Below, piece by piece: positions 41,714 to 56,200 of a stretch of 64,000 nucleotides of DNA (position 1 is its first letter; each line of letters starts with the position of its first letter). Location of the stretch: positions 46,073,646-46,137,645 of the forward strand of contig OX453272.1 in NCBI GenBank assembly GCA_949710005.1, in the 5' to 3' direction. This stretch comes from Ricordea florida. Lineage: Eukaryota; Cnidaria; Anthozoa; Corallimorpharia; Ricordeidae. Both the position numbers and the translations under genes were made by a program. Below the pieces are notes generated by a model. That model saw only the letters and a list, made by a program, of their open reading frames with translations. It was not told the origin of the DNA and did no database searches.

Positions 41714-44280
41714 GTGAAGTGTCACAGCACCATTTTCAAATGGTGGAGAAGACTGTCACTTTGGATTCTTGTGGCCCAAGAGAAGGCATTTGAGCGGTTT
41801 GGGTTTTTTCTTGCTCGTAAGCCATTTGCTGTCGCTGCGACAGTACTCATAGTTGTAATTGTAAGCTGCCTGGGTTCCATTCGAGTCCATGTTGAGAAGC
41901 CATCTGAGGATCTGTTTATCGCAGCTCAGAGTCCTTCACGGCAGAGTCTGCACCAGGCGGCTAAGTTTTTTCCTCTCCTTAGTTCACGGAAAGAACAATT
42001 AATCATGCTACCAAAAACTAAGCACAATGTTTTGAGTAGAGATTGCTTGAAAGACGCTGTTCTCATACACAAAGCAGTAGTAAACATAAGCGCCTACAAA
42101 GAAATATGTGCAAGACAGCATCTGGGAACTTTCAGCTTACAAAACAACAATTGTGTCATCAAAAGTCCGTTGGAGCTGTCTGGGAACCGGTTTGAAAGTT
42201 TAGAAAACTTGTCTTCTATTCTACTCAGTGAATTGAAAAAGCCCAGTATCATCCTTTCTACGGGTCAAACATTTAATTCATCCCACAGAGAAATGCTGGC
42301 TAATTTCCGCTCAGATCAGGGAATCGCCTGGGCTGATGCAATGAGAATAATGTTCTTTATAAAAGAGCCAGTTACTCAACTAGAGAAAGAAAAGGTGATG
42401 AACTTTGAGAAATCTTTTGAGAGTGTAATTGCATCTGTTAGTCAGCAGCTCAAGTGTTCCTCAGTTTCCTTCAAGACCAATAGAGCAGCAAGTGATGCTA
42501 TAGAAGATGTCCTGCAGCCCAAAGTCACACCGTTATGTTTGTCAGCTTTGATTATTGCAGGGCTCGTGGTTATTGTGTTGTACCTTTTCACTTCTACTGA
42601 TCTAGGATTCCTTGCAATTTTCTCTCTGGTTTTTGTTGCTACATATTTGCCTCTGGCAATTACTGCAGGGGTTTATTCTATGGTAGGTCAGCCTCTTCTT
42701 CCAACAGACTTGTTTATTTCGTTCCTGTTGTTGGGAAAAGGTGCATCTGACTTACTGCTCATCTTGAGGGAGTGGAAAAGACAGAGAAATGTGCCATCAC
42801 TTGAATATAGAGTAAGCGCCTGTATTTTTCGTGCTGGACTCCTTGCAAGCTTGTCTTCCATTTGTGGGATTATACTCTTTGGAGTTGCTACAAAATCTTC
42901 CTTTCCGGGGATTTTAAACTTCTTTGTTTTTAGTTTTGTAGTTTTTTCGGTATGTTCCCTTATAATCACAACTCTAGTTATGGTGCTGTTACTGTACTAT
43001 GAGCGGAAAACTATACAACACTGTCTACGAAGAGACTCCCCAACAGTCGAGGAAATGCCTGCGGGAAATGGCCTATTTAAACATGAAGGGACACTGAGAA
43101 GAACTCTAAAAAACATAACACGGTCCATGACATCTATGGTTGGAAAATGTTTTTTTGTTTTTATTCTAGCTTCAATCATAACCTTATGTGTGATCTCCGC
43201 TTTAAGACCACAAGATAGAATAGGAGAAGTCGAAACTCTTTATCAGAGTAAGAACTATGAGAATTTTAATGCCTTTCGTGTCAAGTACTTTAACATAGAA
43301 ATTGATGCCCACATTGTCTTTGCACAAAAACTTAACTATTCACAACCAGATGTGCAGCAGAAGATTACAAGAATTTGCGAGGACCTCGGAAAAGCTTCCT
43401 ATAGCAGAGAAGATTCAACCTGTTGGATAACAGCCTTTAACAGTTGGAGAAAAGTTGAAGATATGACATGCTCAGGTCTGGACTTTTACAAGTGTTTGAA
43501 GCAGTTCCTTAATCAGAGCACAAGCTTCCAATACCATCAGGACCTAAAGTTTGACTCTGTTTCTGGCATTTACGTTACCCGTATTCATCTTCATTTGACA
43601 AGGCATAGTGAGATTCAAGAAGGCAGGCGAGCACTCGGATCTCTTCGTAAGGATCTCTTAAATTCAGTGTTGAAGGCTAGTGCAGTTTCAGAAGAGTTTT
43701 TCCGTCTGGATGATTTTGATTTTTTTTATGAAGAAATTCTTAATGTGCTCATCTTTGGATCTGTTGTAGTGTTTTTGTGTTCTGTATTGGCAAGTGCCAG
43801 TGTTGTGTTTAGTATCTACCTCACTGTTACATTCAATTTTCTACTGCTGGAAACTGCCAGTCTGATGCAGGTATTAGAAATTGAGCTAAACCAGATCTTG
43901 TTCCTCGTCCTGTTTGCTGGAGCAGTATTATCATTAACCTTTAACATCCAGGTGGTTCAAGCATTTGCTTGGTCAGGAAAACAAGACGTAAGAGCTCGCA
44001 CAGTTGATGCTATGCGGTGTGTCTCCTTGTCAATACTGCTCTCAGCATTTCTGTACATTGTTGGGTCGATTTCATTGGGTCTCATCTTTCCGCATCTCAA
44101 GATAATTTTCTTTGTCGTTTTTCCTTTGATCATTGTGATTGGGCTTCTTCACGCCCTAATCCTGCTGCCTCCTCTTTTGAGTCTGACCGGCAAACTGTTT
44201 GGCAGATTTGATCCCTCGGATATTGATGAACTTGTGCCATCAAAACGTCGTGAAAACGTACCACTGTCAACTATGGACAG
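41714..44280 (+). other. N-terminal Patched/RND membrane module of the PKS
   Basis: Residues 1-855 have the RND/Patched-domain layout. TM1 is at about 36-55 and is followed by an extracytoplasmic domain (60-270). TM2-TM6 (about 274-428) form a sterol-sensing-domain-like block, then come TM7 (479-497), a second extracytoplasmic domain (500-675) and TM8-TM12 (676-850). In TM4 the usual GVDD motif of Patched-type proteins reads GASD (residues 343-346, within LLGKGASDLLLILREW), so one of the two acidic residues used for ion coupling is replaced by Ser. Relatives move sterols and other hydrophobic molecules. Here the module is in the same exon as the ketosynthase, so the fusion cannot be a splicing or gene-model artefact. 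Confidence 0.85.
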
Positions 44281-47200
44281 CTATAAAACGCATTCCAAAG
44301 GAAAACGACCTGGTGTTGCTATCGTAGGAATCAGTTGTCAGTTTCCGGGAGCCAGCAGTAAAGATATGTTTTGGGATATGCTTGTTAAAGGAAAGTGCCC
44401 TATAGGCCAGTATCCAAGCAACAGATTGGAGGAGCACAAGAAATTCCATGACCTGTACCACCCAGAGCGCTTTGTTAGTGGCCGTATCTGTGCTACCAAG
44501 GGCTCGTATCTGGAAGAAATCCAGGCCTTTGACAACACCTTTTTCGGAATTTCACACCAAGAGGCTCGTGCAATGGACCCTCAGCAAAGAATTCTCTTAC
44601 AAGTGGTTTATGAAGCTATCGAAGATGCAGGAATGCGACTGGAAGATCTCCAGGAGTGCAGAACTGGAGTCTTTGTCGGTGTGATGAACTTAGATTACGG
44701 AGCTCTGACAACGGATCATTCAAATTATAAGAACATTGATCAGTTCTCGTCAACGGGAATAACAGCATCCATAATTGCCAACAGGATATCCTTTTGTCTT
44801 AATCTCAATGGCCCGAGTGTTGCAGTCGACACAGCTTGCTCGTCGTCACTTACAGCGCTTAAAATTGCATGTGATAATTTGCATCATGGAGACTGTGAAG
44901 TTGCAATAGTATGCGCATCTAACGTCGTTCTTCACCATGCCATGCAGATGGTCTCGAGTATGGCGGGTCTTCTAGCACCTGATGGACGCTGCAAAAGTTT
45001 TGATGCCTCTGGAGATGGTTATGGAAGAGGAGAAGGCATTGCTGCAGTTATTTTGAAGTTAACAGCTGCAGCTTTAAATGACAGAGATGACATGTACTGC
45101 GAAATAGCTGCCTGTGGAATAAACAATGACGGACAAAGCTCTGTACCAATTACGGCACCAAATGCAAAAATGCAGGCTGAGTTATCCAGGAGGGTTTTGG
45201 AGCAGTCTGGATTGAGCCCTGAAGATGTCGATTACGTCGAGGCACACGGTACAGGTACAGCCATTGGAGACGTTGTAGAAACTAATTCCATAGCAGAAAT
45301 TTATACAAAGGGAACATTACACACCCGAAAACTTAGAGTGGGTTCCGTTAAGTCAAATGTTAACCACACAGAGTCAACATCAGGTCTTGCTGGCCTGATC
45401 AAGGTCGCTTTGATGATAAAGAATGGAATGTTTGTTCCAACTGTTAACGTGCGTACTTTGAATCCTAAACTTAAACTACTCGAGAAGGGATTGGTTGTGC
45501 AGCAGACATGCGAGACGTGGAGAGCTACGAGGGGAAAACCACGAGTTGGAGCTTTAAATTCCTTTGGTTATGGCGGATCCAATGTACACGCTATTGTTCG
45601 TGAAGTTAAAGAATCAGAAGAGGAAACACTTCAAGACAATCGAAGACGTCTGAACTATGTGCTCACCATTTCAGCGCGTTCAGAGTCAGCTCTCAAACAG
45701 ATGGCAGCATTGTATGGACAATGGTTAGAACGTCATGTCAATGATAATCATCATACATTAACAGCAAACATCTGCTACTCCCTTACAGATCGTCGAAGTC
45801 AACTTCCACATCGCTTAGTACTTTCATTTGATGTCAGCTCAGATGCATGCAGGTCTCTAACAGCATATGCAAACGAGTCAATTGGTTGGGACAAGATGGT
45901 TTCTTATGGTGAAGTGGTGTCAGTGGATCGGAAGCTTGTATTTATGTTTGGAGGACAAGGTTCTCAGTGGTATGGCATGGGGAGGCAGCTGATCGAGGGT
46001 GAGGTTGTATTCAAAGAAGCCATAATAGAAGTAAGCAGCATCATTAAGAAGTTAGGGGAGGACTGGTCGCTTTACGACGAGTTGATGGCAATCGAGGACA
46101 TGTCAAGAATTTCAGAGAATTGGCTGGCACAACCGGCAACGTTTGCTGTGCAATATGCGACTGTACAACTGCTTAAGTCTTGGGGTATATACCCTGCTGC
46201 TGTTCTTGGACACAGTCTGGGAGAGTATGCTGCTGCAACTACTACAGGAATAATCACATTAGAAGAAGCGGTTAAGCTTGTGCTAATGCGTTGCAAACTA
46301 CAAGAGAAATGCACCTACAATGGAGCTATGGCTGCAGTAGGCATGTCTGAGGAAAAAGCACTGGGACTTTTCGAGGAGTTAAAGCTGAGCAATACTCTTG
46401 AAGTAGCCGCAGTCAACGATGCAAACAGTGTAACTGTTTCCGGGGATTCTGATTCTGTAAAAGCCCTGGGTGATCATCTAAAGATGCACGCAAGTGGAGT
46501 ATTCTGGCGCGTTTTAGGAACAAAACGTGCTTTTCATAGCTTTCACATGGAACTCATTAGACAACATTTTCAGTTGCACGCCAAGCGTCTTATTCTAAAA
46601 CCTAAACCGTCCAAAATACCAATGTATTCCACTGTCACTGGTGAAGTGGTTACTGGTCAGGAGTTGATTGGTGACTACTGGTGGAGAAATATTCGATGTC
46701 CAGTACAGTTCTATGCAGCTTTTAAACACGTCCTAGAAGATGGTTACAAGCATATTATCGAAATCAGCACCCAGCCAATTTTAGCCCACTACGTCAAACA
46801 GATAGCTTCACAGGAGAATCTCAAAGATGACAAACGACCAATTGTACTGGAAACCCTTCCCCGAAAGAGAGTACCAGTCAATAACCAGCACAAAAGCTTT
46901 CTTCAAAACACTGTCTGCAAACTGTACTCATTAGGGTACCCAGTTGATTGGAACCGTCTGCAAGGACGTCCGAACGCGAAATTTGTCCGTCTACCGAGCT
47001 ATCCTTGGCAACGCAGCCTCTTCTGGTACCGAGACCGGCTTCCTCTAGAGACGATCAAGCCTCTCTCCACTGACCAACACCCAGCCGACAGTCAGGGCCC
47101 CATGACAGATCATGGAGAACAGACTCATCCGTTTCTGGGAAAAGTTTTGTCAACGCAGCAATTTTCAGGCCTTCATTGCTGGGAAACCGAGATTGACCTC

Positions 47201-50200
47201 CATCAAACTCCATATCTGAAAGATCATGCTCTTATCCAAGGGGGCGCCATAATGCCAGGAGCTGGGTATCTGGAGATGGCTTTAGCAATGACCAAACACG
47301 AGTTCTTAGGACTTACTGGAATGGAGCTCAGCAATGTGACATTTTCCAGTATTTTAACACTGCCAGAATCACAGGTATGTGAAGTAATAAGACTAGGCTA
47401 TCAACATTCTGTTTATTGAAACATAAAATGTAAAATTGAGTGATACTGTGTTCTGAGAACCATGGAGCGATAATTAGATATCTCGCTCAGTGCTGTGCAT
47501 TCAGGAGAATTTTTCATTCACTACTTAGTGTTATGAACATTAGAGAGGCGTTTATCATTACTTAGTGTTACGAAAATACAAGAAGGAGCCGTTCGTTGCC
47601 ACTTGTTATGAACGATGGAGAATCATTAGTTCATTAGAAATTGGGATAATCATACAAGTTGATAAAGTAATTTGTTCCACCGTAAGATAAAAGAGTGGGG
47701 TGCTGACTTTTCGAGCGTTAGCCCTTTGTCAGAGCAAATGAGGATTATGTGTTACGTGCAATTTATATAGAGAGGTTTGGAGCTATGCCATTGGTGGAGC
47801 CCTAGCAGCGTGTGAACTCTAATTAAATGAATTAAAAACGTTCGTTGATATCTTGGGGATTAAGAGAAACGAGTTGGAAGATAAATCTTTGTTCTACGTT
47901 TCTACGGCTTTCTGTGCTACCCTGATGTAGGAAAAGGCCGCAGATCGCCATATTTTGACTGGAATGGTTCGGCAGATTAAAGTGTCGCGCTACTGGTTTG
48001 GATGCATCACTCAGGGTAATGAGAATAAGAGAACCATCCTACAATTACTCAATCTTACGAACTATTCATATTTAGATCCGGACTCTACGCCTTCGCCTTT
48101 TGAAAACTGATAAGGTGAGCGAGGCTGGATTCAAGGTGACTAGCGTACAGGACGATCGCACAGAGATTATGTTGTGCCAAGGAAAGGTTACTGCGGATTT
48201 TTTGCAAAGAAAGGGGCAGCATTGCGAACAAGGTATCATTAAGCTTAAATTAGATTGACTTTATCGTGCTTTTTAAAAGCTCATTGTTCCTCTCGTGTTT
48301 TATGTCTTTTAGTTTCTCTTAAATTGATGTGCTTATGTTTTTATTTTATAAGTACAATAAGTGTCCGCTATACATTTTCAGGTTCACGTTTCCGAACATA
48401 TACAATGTACAATTTATACGCACGCCTTCTCAATTTATTTACTCTGCAGCTTTTATTTTCAGCTTCTTCTACTCCTAATACTCCATCCAATTTCTTATAT
48501 ATTAAATTCCTGAGGAAGGATTAGATACAATACTTTGAGGGAGTCGCTTGTCTTCCAGGAGATGAAGTGACTGTCGTAATAATTTGCTGTTTCTTTTTTT
48601 CCGTTTGACTCACAGCTTCACATCATGTTGGAAAAGTCATGCTTGAACTCCTTCAAGATATGGAGGAACTGCCAATAGAGCAATTCAGAGGAACAACAAA
48701 GAGGTTTGGGTTTAATTATGGGGAAACCTTCTCTAGCATCAAACGGGTATGGAGACGAGACAACAGGGGAGTTTGTTTCATTGACATCAGTCAAATAGAA
48801 GGCGTAAAAAGAGAGGCCAAGCGTTATGTCATTCACCCTTCCATTTTAGATGCATGCCTCCAATCGTGCTTTGTTCCACTTGAAGTCAGCATGAGTGAGG
48901 ACAAGACATTGGTGCCGGTTGGTTTCAAAAGCATTGCAGTAAGTGGTGTTCCTCGTACTACTCAGTTGTTCTGCCACGTGACGGCAGATGTGTCAGATTT
49001 TGGAATATTTAATGTTGTACTCACAAGTCCAAACGGAGAAGTTCTTCTGACTATGACTGGGTTTCGTGTAGCAGAAATGACGGGTTTGTTGCGCCAAGCG
49101 TCTTTTCCTGAACTTGCCTATGAAGTACAGTGGAGGGAAAGCAGTGAGACACTGCCAACAGTAGCAAGACCGGATTTAACTTGCATTGTCCTGAAGGACT
49201 CTTCCCAGTTTTCAAGCGCCCTGGTAGATAGACTTCAGCAAGCTCAAGTACGTGTCATTACCGTTGAAGCCCCATCACTGGGAGTCTGTGATAGTGAAGC
49301 AGAGAAAACAGTCACCACTGCCTTTGCTCAAGTCATTGACCGCAATATGGAAAATTTCAGAGTAATAAACCTATGGCCGATAGATGCAACTCTTCTACCA
49401 AATGACGTCGAAGTCACTGAAAAAGCGCAGAGCCTTGCCTTTAGATCCTCAGCATTTTTAGCAAAGATTCTGATAAATTCGCAGTGTCTAGAACCTCGAT
49501 TATTCCTCATCACACGTCGCACACAGATGATAGAAAGCAGTGATAGTTCATTGGAGAAAACCTCGTTGCCTTGGGGCTCAACAGTGTGGGGCCTTAAAAG
49601 AACCGCCAACCTTGAAGACTACAACCTAAAGGTTGTAGCAGTTGACATCGAAGACAACGAAGGGCTTCAGGATTTAAATTTACTGACTAAGGAGGTGCTG
49701 GGTGAAAGTATTCAAGATGAAGTCGCCTTTAGAGGGGGAAGACGATTTGTTAATCGTCTTGTTAGATCGGAACTATCCAATGAGCATTGTGCATTACCCC
49801 AAGAGGAAAACGGTTTACTCTGTTTGGCAACGTTCCCGTCCTCTGGAACACTCTGTCTGAGACGACAGAGTTTCTCGCCGCCCTTAAGCTCCGAACTCCA
49901 AATAAAGGTGCTACATTCTTGGACGCCCTCTGAATCAATATTTGATTTGTGTAAACCACATGGTTGTATCTTTGTAAGCGGAAAAGTCACCCAACTTTCC
50001 AGTGAGGGGGTTGATTGCTTTGGGATTGGTGATGTGGTTTGTAGTGTTGTTTCCTCTGGTCGGGTTGGTAATTTTATCAACGTCAAGGTCTCTCACTCGC
50101 TTGTGAGACCAACTGTTTTGACGCCCAAGCAGGCTTCTTACATCCCTGGCTGTCTTGCTCTGGCCTCACATGCACTTAAAAGAGTTTCGTTAGGCGAGGA

Positions 50201-53200
50201 AAGCGAGAGTCTGCGAATATTGATACATGAAGCTAATCGAGGTCCCGGACCGGCGGCTGTCCTTCTTGCAGCGGCTATGAACCACAGAGTTGTTTGCACA
50301 ATTCCCGACAATTGCAGCAGTGCCTGTAAGAGCCTTATCCATGAAATGGGTGCCGAGGATGTCCTCTACCAGAGATCCCCAGCCTTTAATGTAGAATCCA
50401 TCGACAAGTTTGATGCCGTCCTGTTTTTCTACCAGCCCTCTGCAAACGTTTTTCAACGGAGCACTCGGGTTCTTAAGAAAGGAGGAAAACTGTTGATTTT
50501 GAATTCCAGTTCGGAGGGTGACTTGGTTTTCTCCGCGAGCAATCAAGTAAGTTACGAGAGAGCTGATATAGCAGATGTTTTGTTATCCCAAACTGCCTTT
50601 CAGTCACTCAGTTTACAAAGTCTAGAATTTCTGGAAACCAAGGGACTTCTAAGGAAGCTCCTTCGATTAGATGTGCAGTTATTCGACATTCTTTCAACTC
50701 TTGAGAAGATTAATGGATCTGCTGAAGAGCGCAAGAAGCATAAGGAACAAGAACCTTGTCCACAGTCTGAGAACAACATTTCGTTCACAGTTTATTCGTA
50801 TGCACGATTTGACGCAAACAAGAGCAGGATTGTAGTTCTTCCGCGTGGTTTAGATGATTGTGGACTTAAAGAGAACCGCACTTATGTTGTAGCAGGTGGA
50901 AATGGAGGTTTTGGGTTTGAAGTCGCAAAATGGATGGCACATAGAGGAGCTAAGACGATTGTGCTGCTGGGTCGTTCTAAGCCTTCGTTTAAAAACCGGG
51001 AAGAAATCATGGAAATGGAAACCAAGACGGGTGCAAGGTTTCACATGCTCCAGGTTAGTATGTAGTACTTCAAGGCTTTGTTTTCTACAGTTGCCAGAAT
51101 GGTTCAGGCTATAATAGGGTCGAATTTTGCCAAGAGAGTATAACTGACTTGTAATCAGGGCTATTTTGTTTTAAAGGTTGACATATCGAATCAAGAACAG
51201 ATGGCATCACTCATGCAACAGCTGCAGTCCTTCCCAAGTGTAGCCGGAATCGTGCTTACAGCCATGATTCTTAGAGACGAGTTTATCAAAGACTTGACAT
51301 TTGAATGTTTTGTTGAAGTCATGGGTCCTAAGATCAAAGGTAACATGTTTGTCGCTTTCACGCTACGCTATCATTCCGTCCTACTTATCGTAGTAGCAAG
51401 ACTAACTAAAGGACGTGTTACGCTGTAGTTGTTCAGAGTTTGGTCATGACTCTCATTCCATATTCCTTTGAAACAACCAGCTGTCAGAGCTATCCGCGAC
51501 TTATTCATATACGACAGAAATAGGAAGAGGACGATTCTTTTCAACATACAAGGAATGGCCCTTCAGCTCAATATTTTAAGCGTGTTGGAAACCACACCGC
51601 TTGCAATCCAGTGCAAAGGTTTAGAGGGCGGTTCTTAGGGGTTAAACTTTGTTTGACAATGGTGATGGTTATGATGATATTAGTAGTGATGATGATGTTT
51701 TTTTTTTGCCGTTGTTGTTCATGTTTTGTTCATAGGATCACTTTTACTGCATCAAATGAGTCTGAACATGGATCTGGATTTCTTTGTCATGTTTTCGTCC
51801 ATGGTATCCATCGTTGGTAACATGGGACAAGCTTCCTACTGTGCAGCAAATGCTTTTCTAGATTCTCTTGCTGTGTACCGTCGCCACGTCCTCGGTCTCC
51901 CGGGGCTGTCAATCAACTGGGGACCGATAAGTGGGGCTGGGCTAATGGCGAGAGAAGCTGGTATCGTTAAACTGTTAGAGATGGCAGGGTTGAGATTCAT
52001 AGACGCAAAAGAAGGTTCGCTCATATTTGTTGATAATAAAGGAAATCTTGATGCTTTTTGAACATTCGCAAGAACAGTAGATAGATCAATTTAGATTATA
52101 TGATGATACAGCTGCTACGTTACTGATTTCAACTCGACGAAAACATTTTGTTCAATATGTTACAGTTTAAAGAGACTCAAAGTTCAAGCAAATAATGCAT
52201 TAAATGCATGTTGTGAAATCAGATCTTTCTACACAGTATTTTGTCTTCTGTATAAATTAAAAAAAAATATGGTTATTTTTGTTAACAGGAGTTGAACACA
52301 TGGCAAAGGTGTTGATAGAAAACCCAGGTTGCTGTCAAATAGCCTTGTTTGACGCTGACTGGCCCCGTTTTCTAAAAAGCAACATGGGATTAGGAAAATC
52401 GCCAAGACTCGCCGACATCTCAGCCGAAGCCGACGGTTCTGAGGCTCGCTTATCAGAGTCACTAGCACAAAGGGTTGTTTTGGAGAAGGATAAAGACAAA
52501 AGGGCAAAGCTTGTGAAAGAGTATGTCGGTGCTTCGTTAGCAGAATGGACCAATAACCCCTCGCCTTCCGAGGGGGATCTGAATAAAAGCTGGTATAGTT
52601 ACGGAGTGGACTCTACAGCAGCTCTGACACTTAAGATTCAACTGGAATCGAATCTTCAGGTCTCATTTGAGGTTGGTTCACCAACGTTTAACAACATATA
52701 AATAACAACAGTGCAACTTCACTTACACGTGTAATCTTTTTCTACTACCTTTTCAGGTGTTCTACTTTATGCAGCCGGACACCACTCCCCTGAAAATGAT
52801 AAGTGACATAACAGCCAAGCTCAGCAGGCAACACTCCAGTTCTGAGGTACCAAGTAACGATTCGCAAGGTACAGACCGTACAGAAGCTACTGCTGTAGAA
52901 CCACAGCCAGATTCAACCAAACACTCAGGAGATCCAGTACAGGTAGTTCCGCTGTACACTCCCGCAGGCACAGCCGTAAAGTTTTTCTGTCTCCATCCGT
53001 CGCATCGTTACGCCATGAGTTTGGTTCCAATTTCTTCAGGCTTTCAAGGACAGGTAAATACTGACCAGTATTTAAGAGAAAAAAAGAAATGTAAAACAAA
53101 TGATAACGCATTGGTCAAGCATTTTCTTACGATATTTCTGTTAGTTTTAAAATCTTTCTAATATTTGGCCATAAGTTTCAGTTCAATTTTGATTCCTTTC

Positions 53201-56200
53201 TTTTTCTTAACTAGTGCGTTATCTTACTTTGCCTTGTTTATTCATCCGCCATCTCATGTTGCTTTCTGTTGCGTTACCATTTTGTTACGTAAGATCACCC
53301 TTCTAGAGTAGTATCACTTATTAATTCATATATATATATATATATATATTTGCTCTTTTTGGTTGACCACGCGGCTTGTGTTAATTTCTTTCTATTGTTA
53401 TTGTTAGCGTTTTCTCAAGTTTTTCTTCGATTTGTTTCAGAGCTAGATCCTATTCGAACCACAACTCAGACGCCGAACGCCACTCGCTTCCAAACCACAC
53501 TTCACATCGTTACCTTGGAATATAGCAATTTTCGATAGAATAAAGTTTTGTGTTAAACATATGCGCATTCGAATTATCTTCTTAAGGTCACAGGTTCAAC
53601 ATACTCAAGCAGCTAATTAAACACATGGCAATGTACACAATGAACGCGTTATCAAGTTTCAAGTGACCATGTTCGGTAGGAGACTAGGGGCTTTTGGCTC
53701 TTGCACCTTGCCACTATAATATCGACCTGCTTATGCTGAATATCCTGAATGCACCCCTGGTTATCATGTGTTCCCTTACTTACTTGACTGCAAAACAAAA
53801 TTCACTCATGTGAGAGTTTATTTGTTTTATTCAGGAATTAGTGTCCTTCTATGCATTGGGCTTTACCGATCCCACAGCAGTGAGTGAAGACTGGGGCGGG
53901 GTGCGTCAACTGGCCACTCATTATGTTCAGCTCATACGTGATGTACAACGTCATGGACCGTACTTTTTGGGAGGTTACTCGTACGGTGGTTTGGTTGCGT
54001 ATGAGATGGCTTCAATATTAACAGAGAAGAATCAGAGGGTGGAGATTGTTGCTATGATTGACACATTTCCCTGGTCTCAACCTACAAGTACCATTAGCAC
54101 TAGACTGGCTTCCTTGAAAGAGAATGACAACTTAAAACAACACAATGTCGAGGTTTGTGATAAATTGACCGTCCGTTGCTTTCTAGTGTTTTTGACAAGT
54201 GACAAACACTAGAAAGGTTATTCTCTTTATTTTGCAATTGTTGAGGAGTTAGTTTTGAAGGCGTGCTGCGTCGCTGGGAAATTGTGGTCATCAAACTAGT
54301 TCATTAAAAAATTTCATATTACCTTATCATCATAAAGAGGATGAAGTTTCTAGCGGTTGCCTTCAGTCGTACCAGTTTCTTTACAATGTGAACCTCCCTC
54401 ACATACACAACTGTATTACACATGATTTGAGGGTAACTAATTTTATCCACGTAGTGTACAATTATAATTCACTGGTTGTCCTTTTTAGCCTTAGGTCCTC
54501 GAATTATTCGATCGGAGAGAGTGAGTTAAATTATAATGTTTTGAATCACTAGAACCCAACGGCTTAAGCCGTCGAGTTGCTAAATGATTTGAAATATTCG
54601 TATTTTAGATGCAGTTAGAAAGCCATATGAGAAAGTTGGCTATAGATACCTTAAAGATTCCAGTTGACCATTACGAGTCACTAACAAAAGGACGAGATCA
54701 AGACTGGATCATGGACGAATTAGAACGAAGATGTCACTTGGAGAATGTTGCTTCTTATGACCTGAAGGCACTCAAGGAGTCTTTACTGAGGGACCATGTT
54801 ATGGCCAGCAGAACACACCGTCAGTGGCAGCCACCGAAGGTAATACACCTGTTTACTGAAATTGTTCTGAACTTTTTTTTCATTATAAATGCAACAAAGT
54901 AAACTAATTTTCATTTTGTCCTATTATTGATTTCTCCATGCAGATTCGATATCGAGGCCCTCTAATATATTTAAAGAGCGAGAGAACAGATTTTTCTCCG
55001 TGGTTCCACTTAGCGCAAACCGCTGAAGATACGTGGGGGGAGTTGGTAGATGGCGGAATAACAGTGCTTATTTGCCCTGGTAATCACTTTACTATGAGTG
55101 ATGTACCCCATGCTCATGTGACAGGTGGTATCTTAGCAACATCGCTTCTGTTCTCCTACCGGACGCTGTTTCCCGACTTCCCTCGAACTCCAAGAACATT
55201 CAGTCAAAGAAGAGCAGTTGAGACGCTTTGCAGGGGAGTAACTTGCTTTCTTCATTCAAAGAAAGGTAGTAAACGAAATCAAAATGCTTTTTTTGACAGG
55301 TTATTTCTTTTGAACTGCCATCAATATCTCTGACTCTTCCTTTCATGATCACCAAGATGAAATCATCTGTCCTTTAGGTATTTGTTTATTCTCTTTCTAA
55401 ATAAATTCAAATGACTTGGTGGCATACGGTTTGCTTTTTTTGCTCTAGCAAACAAAAGGCCTCATTTTGGGGAGCTGCGTTTTGACGAAAAGAAGTTTAT
55501 TCTGGTGCTGAAAGCTAAGAAAGACGAAGAAGAAACCAAGAAAGAAATCAAAAAAAAGATCATCAGTCTTAAAGGTAAATTTGTAAAGTAAATTAATTTT
55601 GTATTGATCGCGGGAAACTAGACAATGAAACATTTGATGTTACTTAGTTCCCCAGGAAGACGTCTATTTCTAGTATTGGGCTACATGTCATTTGAATTCC
55701 AGATCACTCCTACCGAGACATATTCAGTAGTCATACTGAGCACTCATTATGGCCGCCTGCGTCATGTTTGTTTATTTGATAGCTCACGATTTAGGTGAAA
55801 AGGCCTTGTTGTTTGATGCAAAAAGTTGTCGTAGTTATGCCTAACAAAACACTAGCGTCAGTGTAGAAGACGGCGAGAAAACACTCCAGACTGTATTTTG
55901 TACGCGTAGATTCATTGCAATGTTCAGGAGTGCTATCGTACACTGTCGTACTCTTTTATGTTGTCATCTTGGTTATCGTACGAGATGCGCCTGCACTACA
56001 TGACGTTTATAAAAAGTGAATCTCCTATAGAGTAACTTACCGCTATTTTAAAACATATTTTCTATGCTATGGAGGCTTCAAGCCTAAGGAGTGTCTCGCA
56101 ACTATAAACTAGGCGTCGCATTACTGCAATGTCCATAGAAATTTGCCTCTCTATCGAGCAAACCGTGCAGTTCAATGTACCAAGGAAAAGAACCAGTTTA

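Noticed and set aside
42688-50086. Numerous 60-120 residue frames on the opposite strand of PKS exons
   Set aside because: They are antisense shadows of the long coding exons, without domains or splice support.
55575-55591. PKS stop codon by read-through of the exon 11 donor
   Set aside because: Both paralogues have a good GT donor there and a downstream exon in matching phase. Kept as an alternative end, not the main model.
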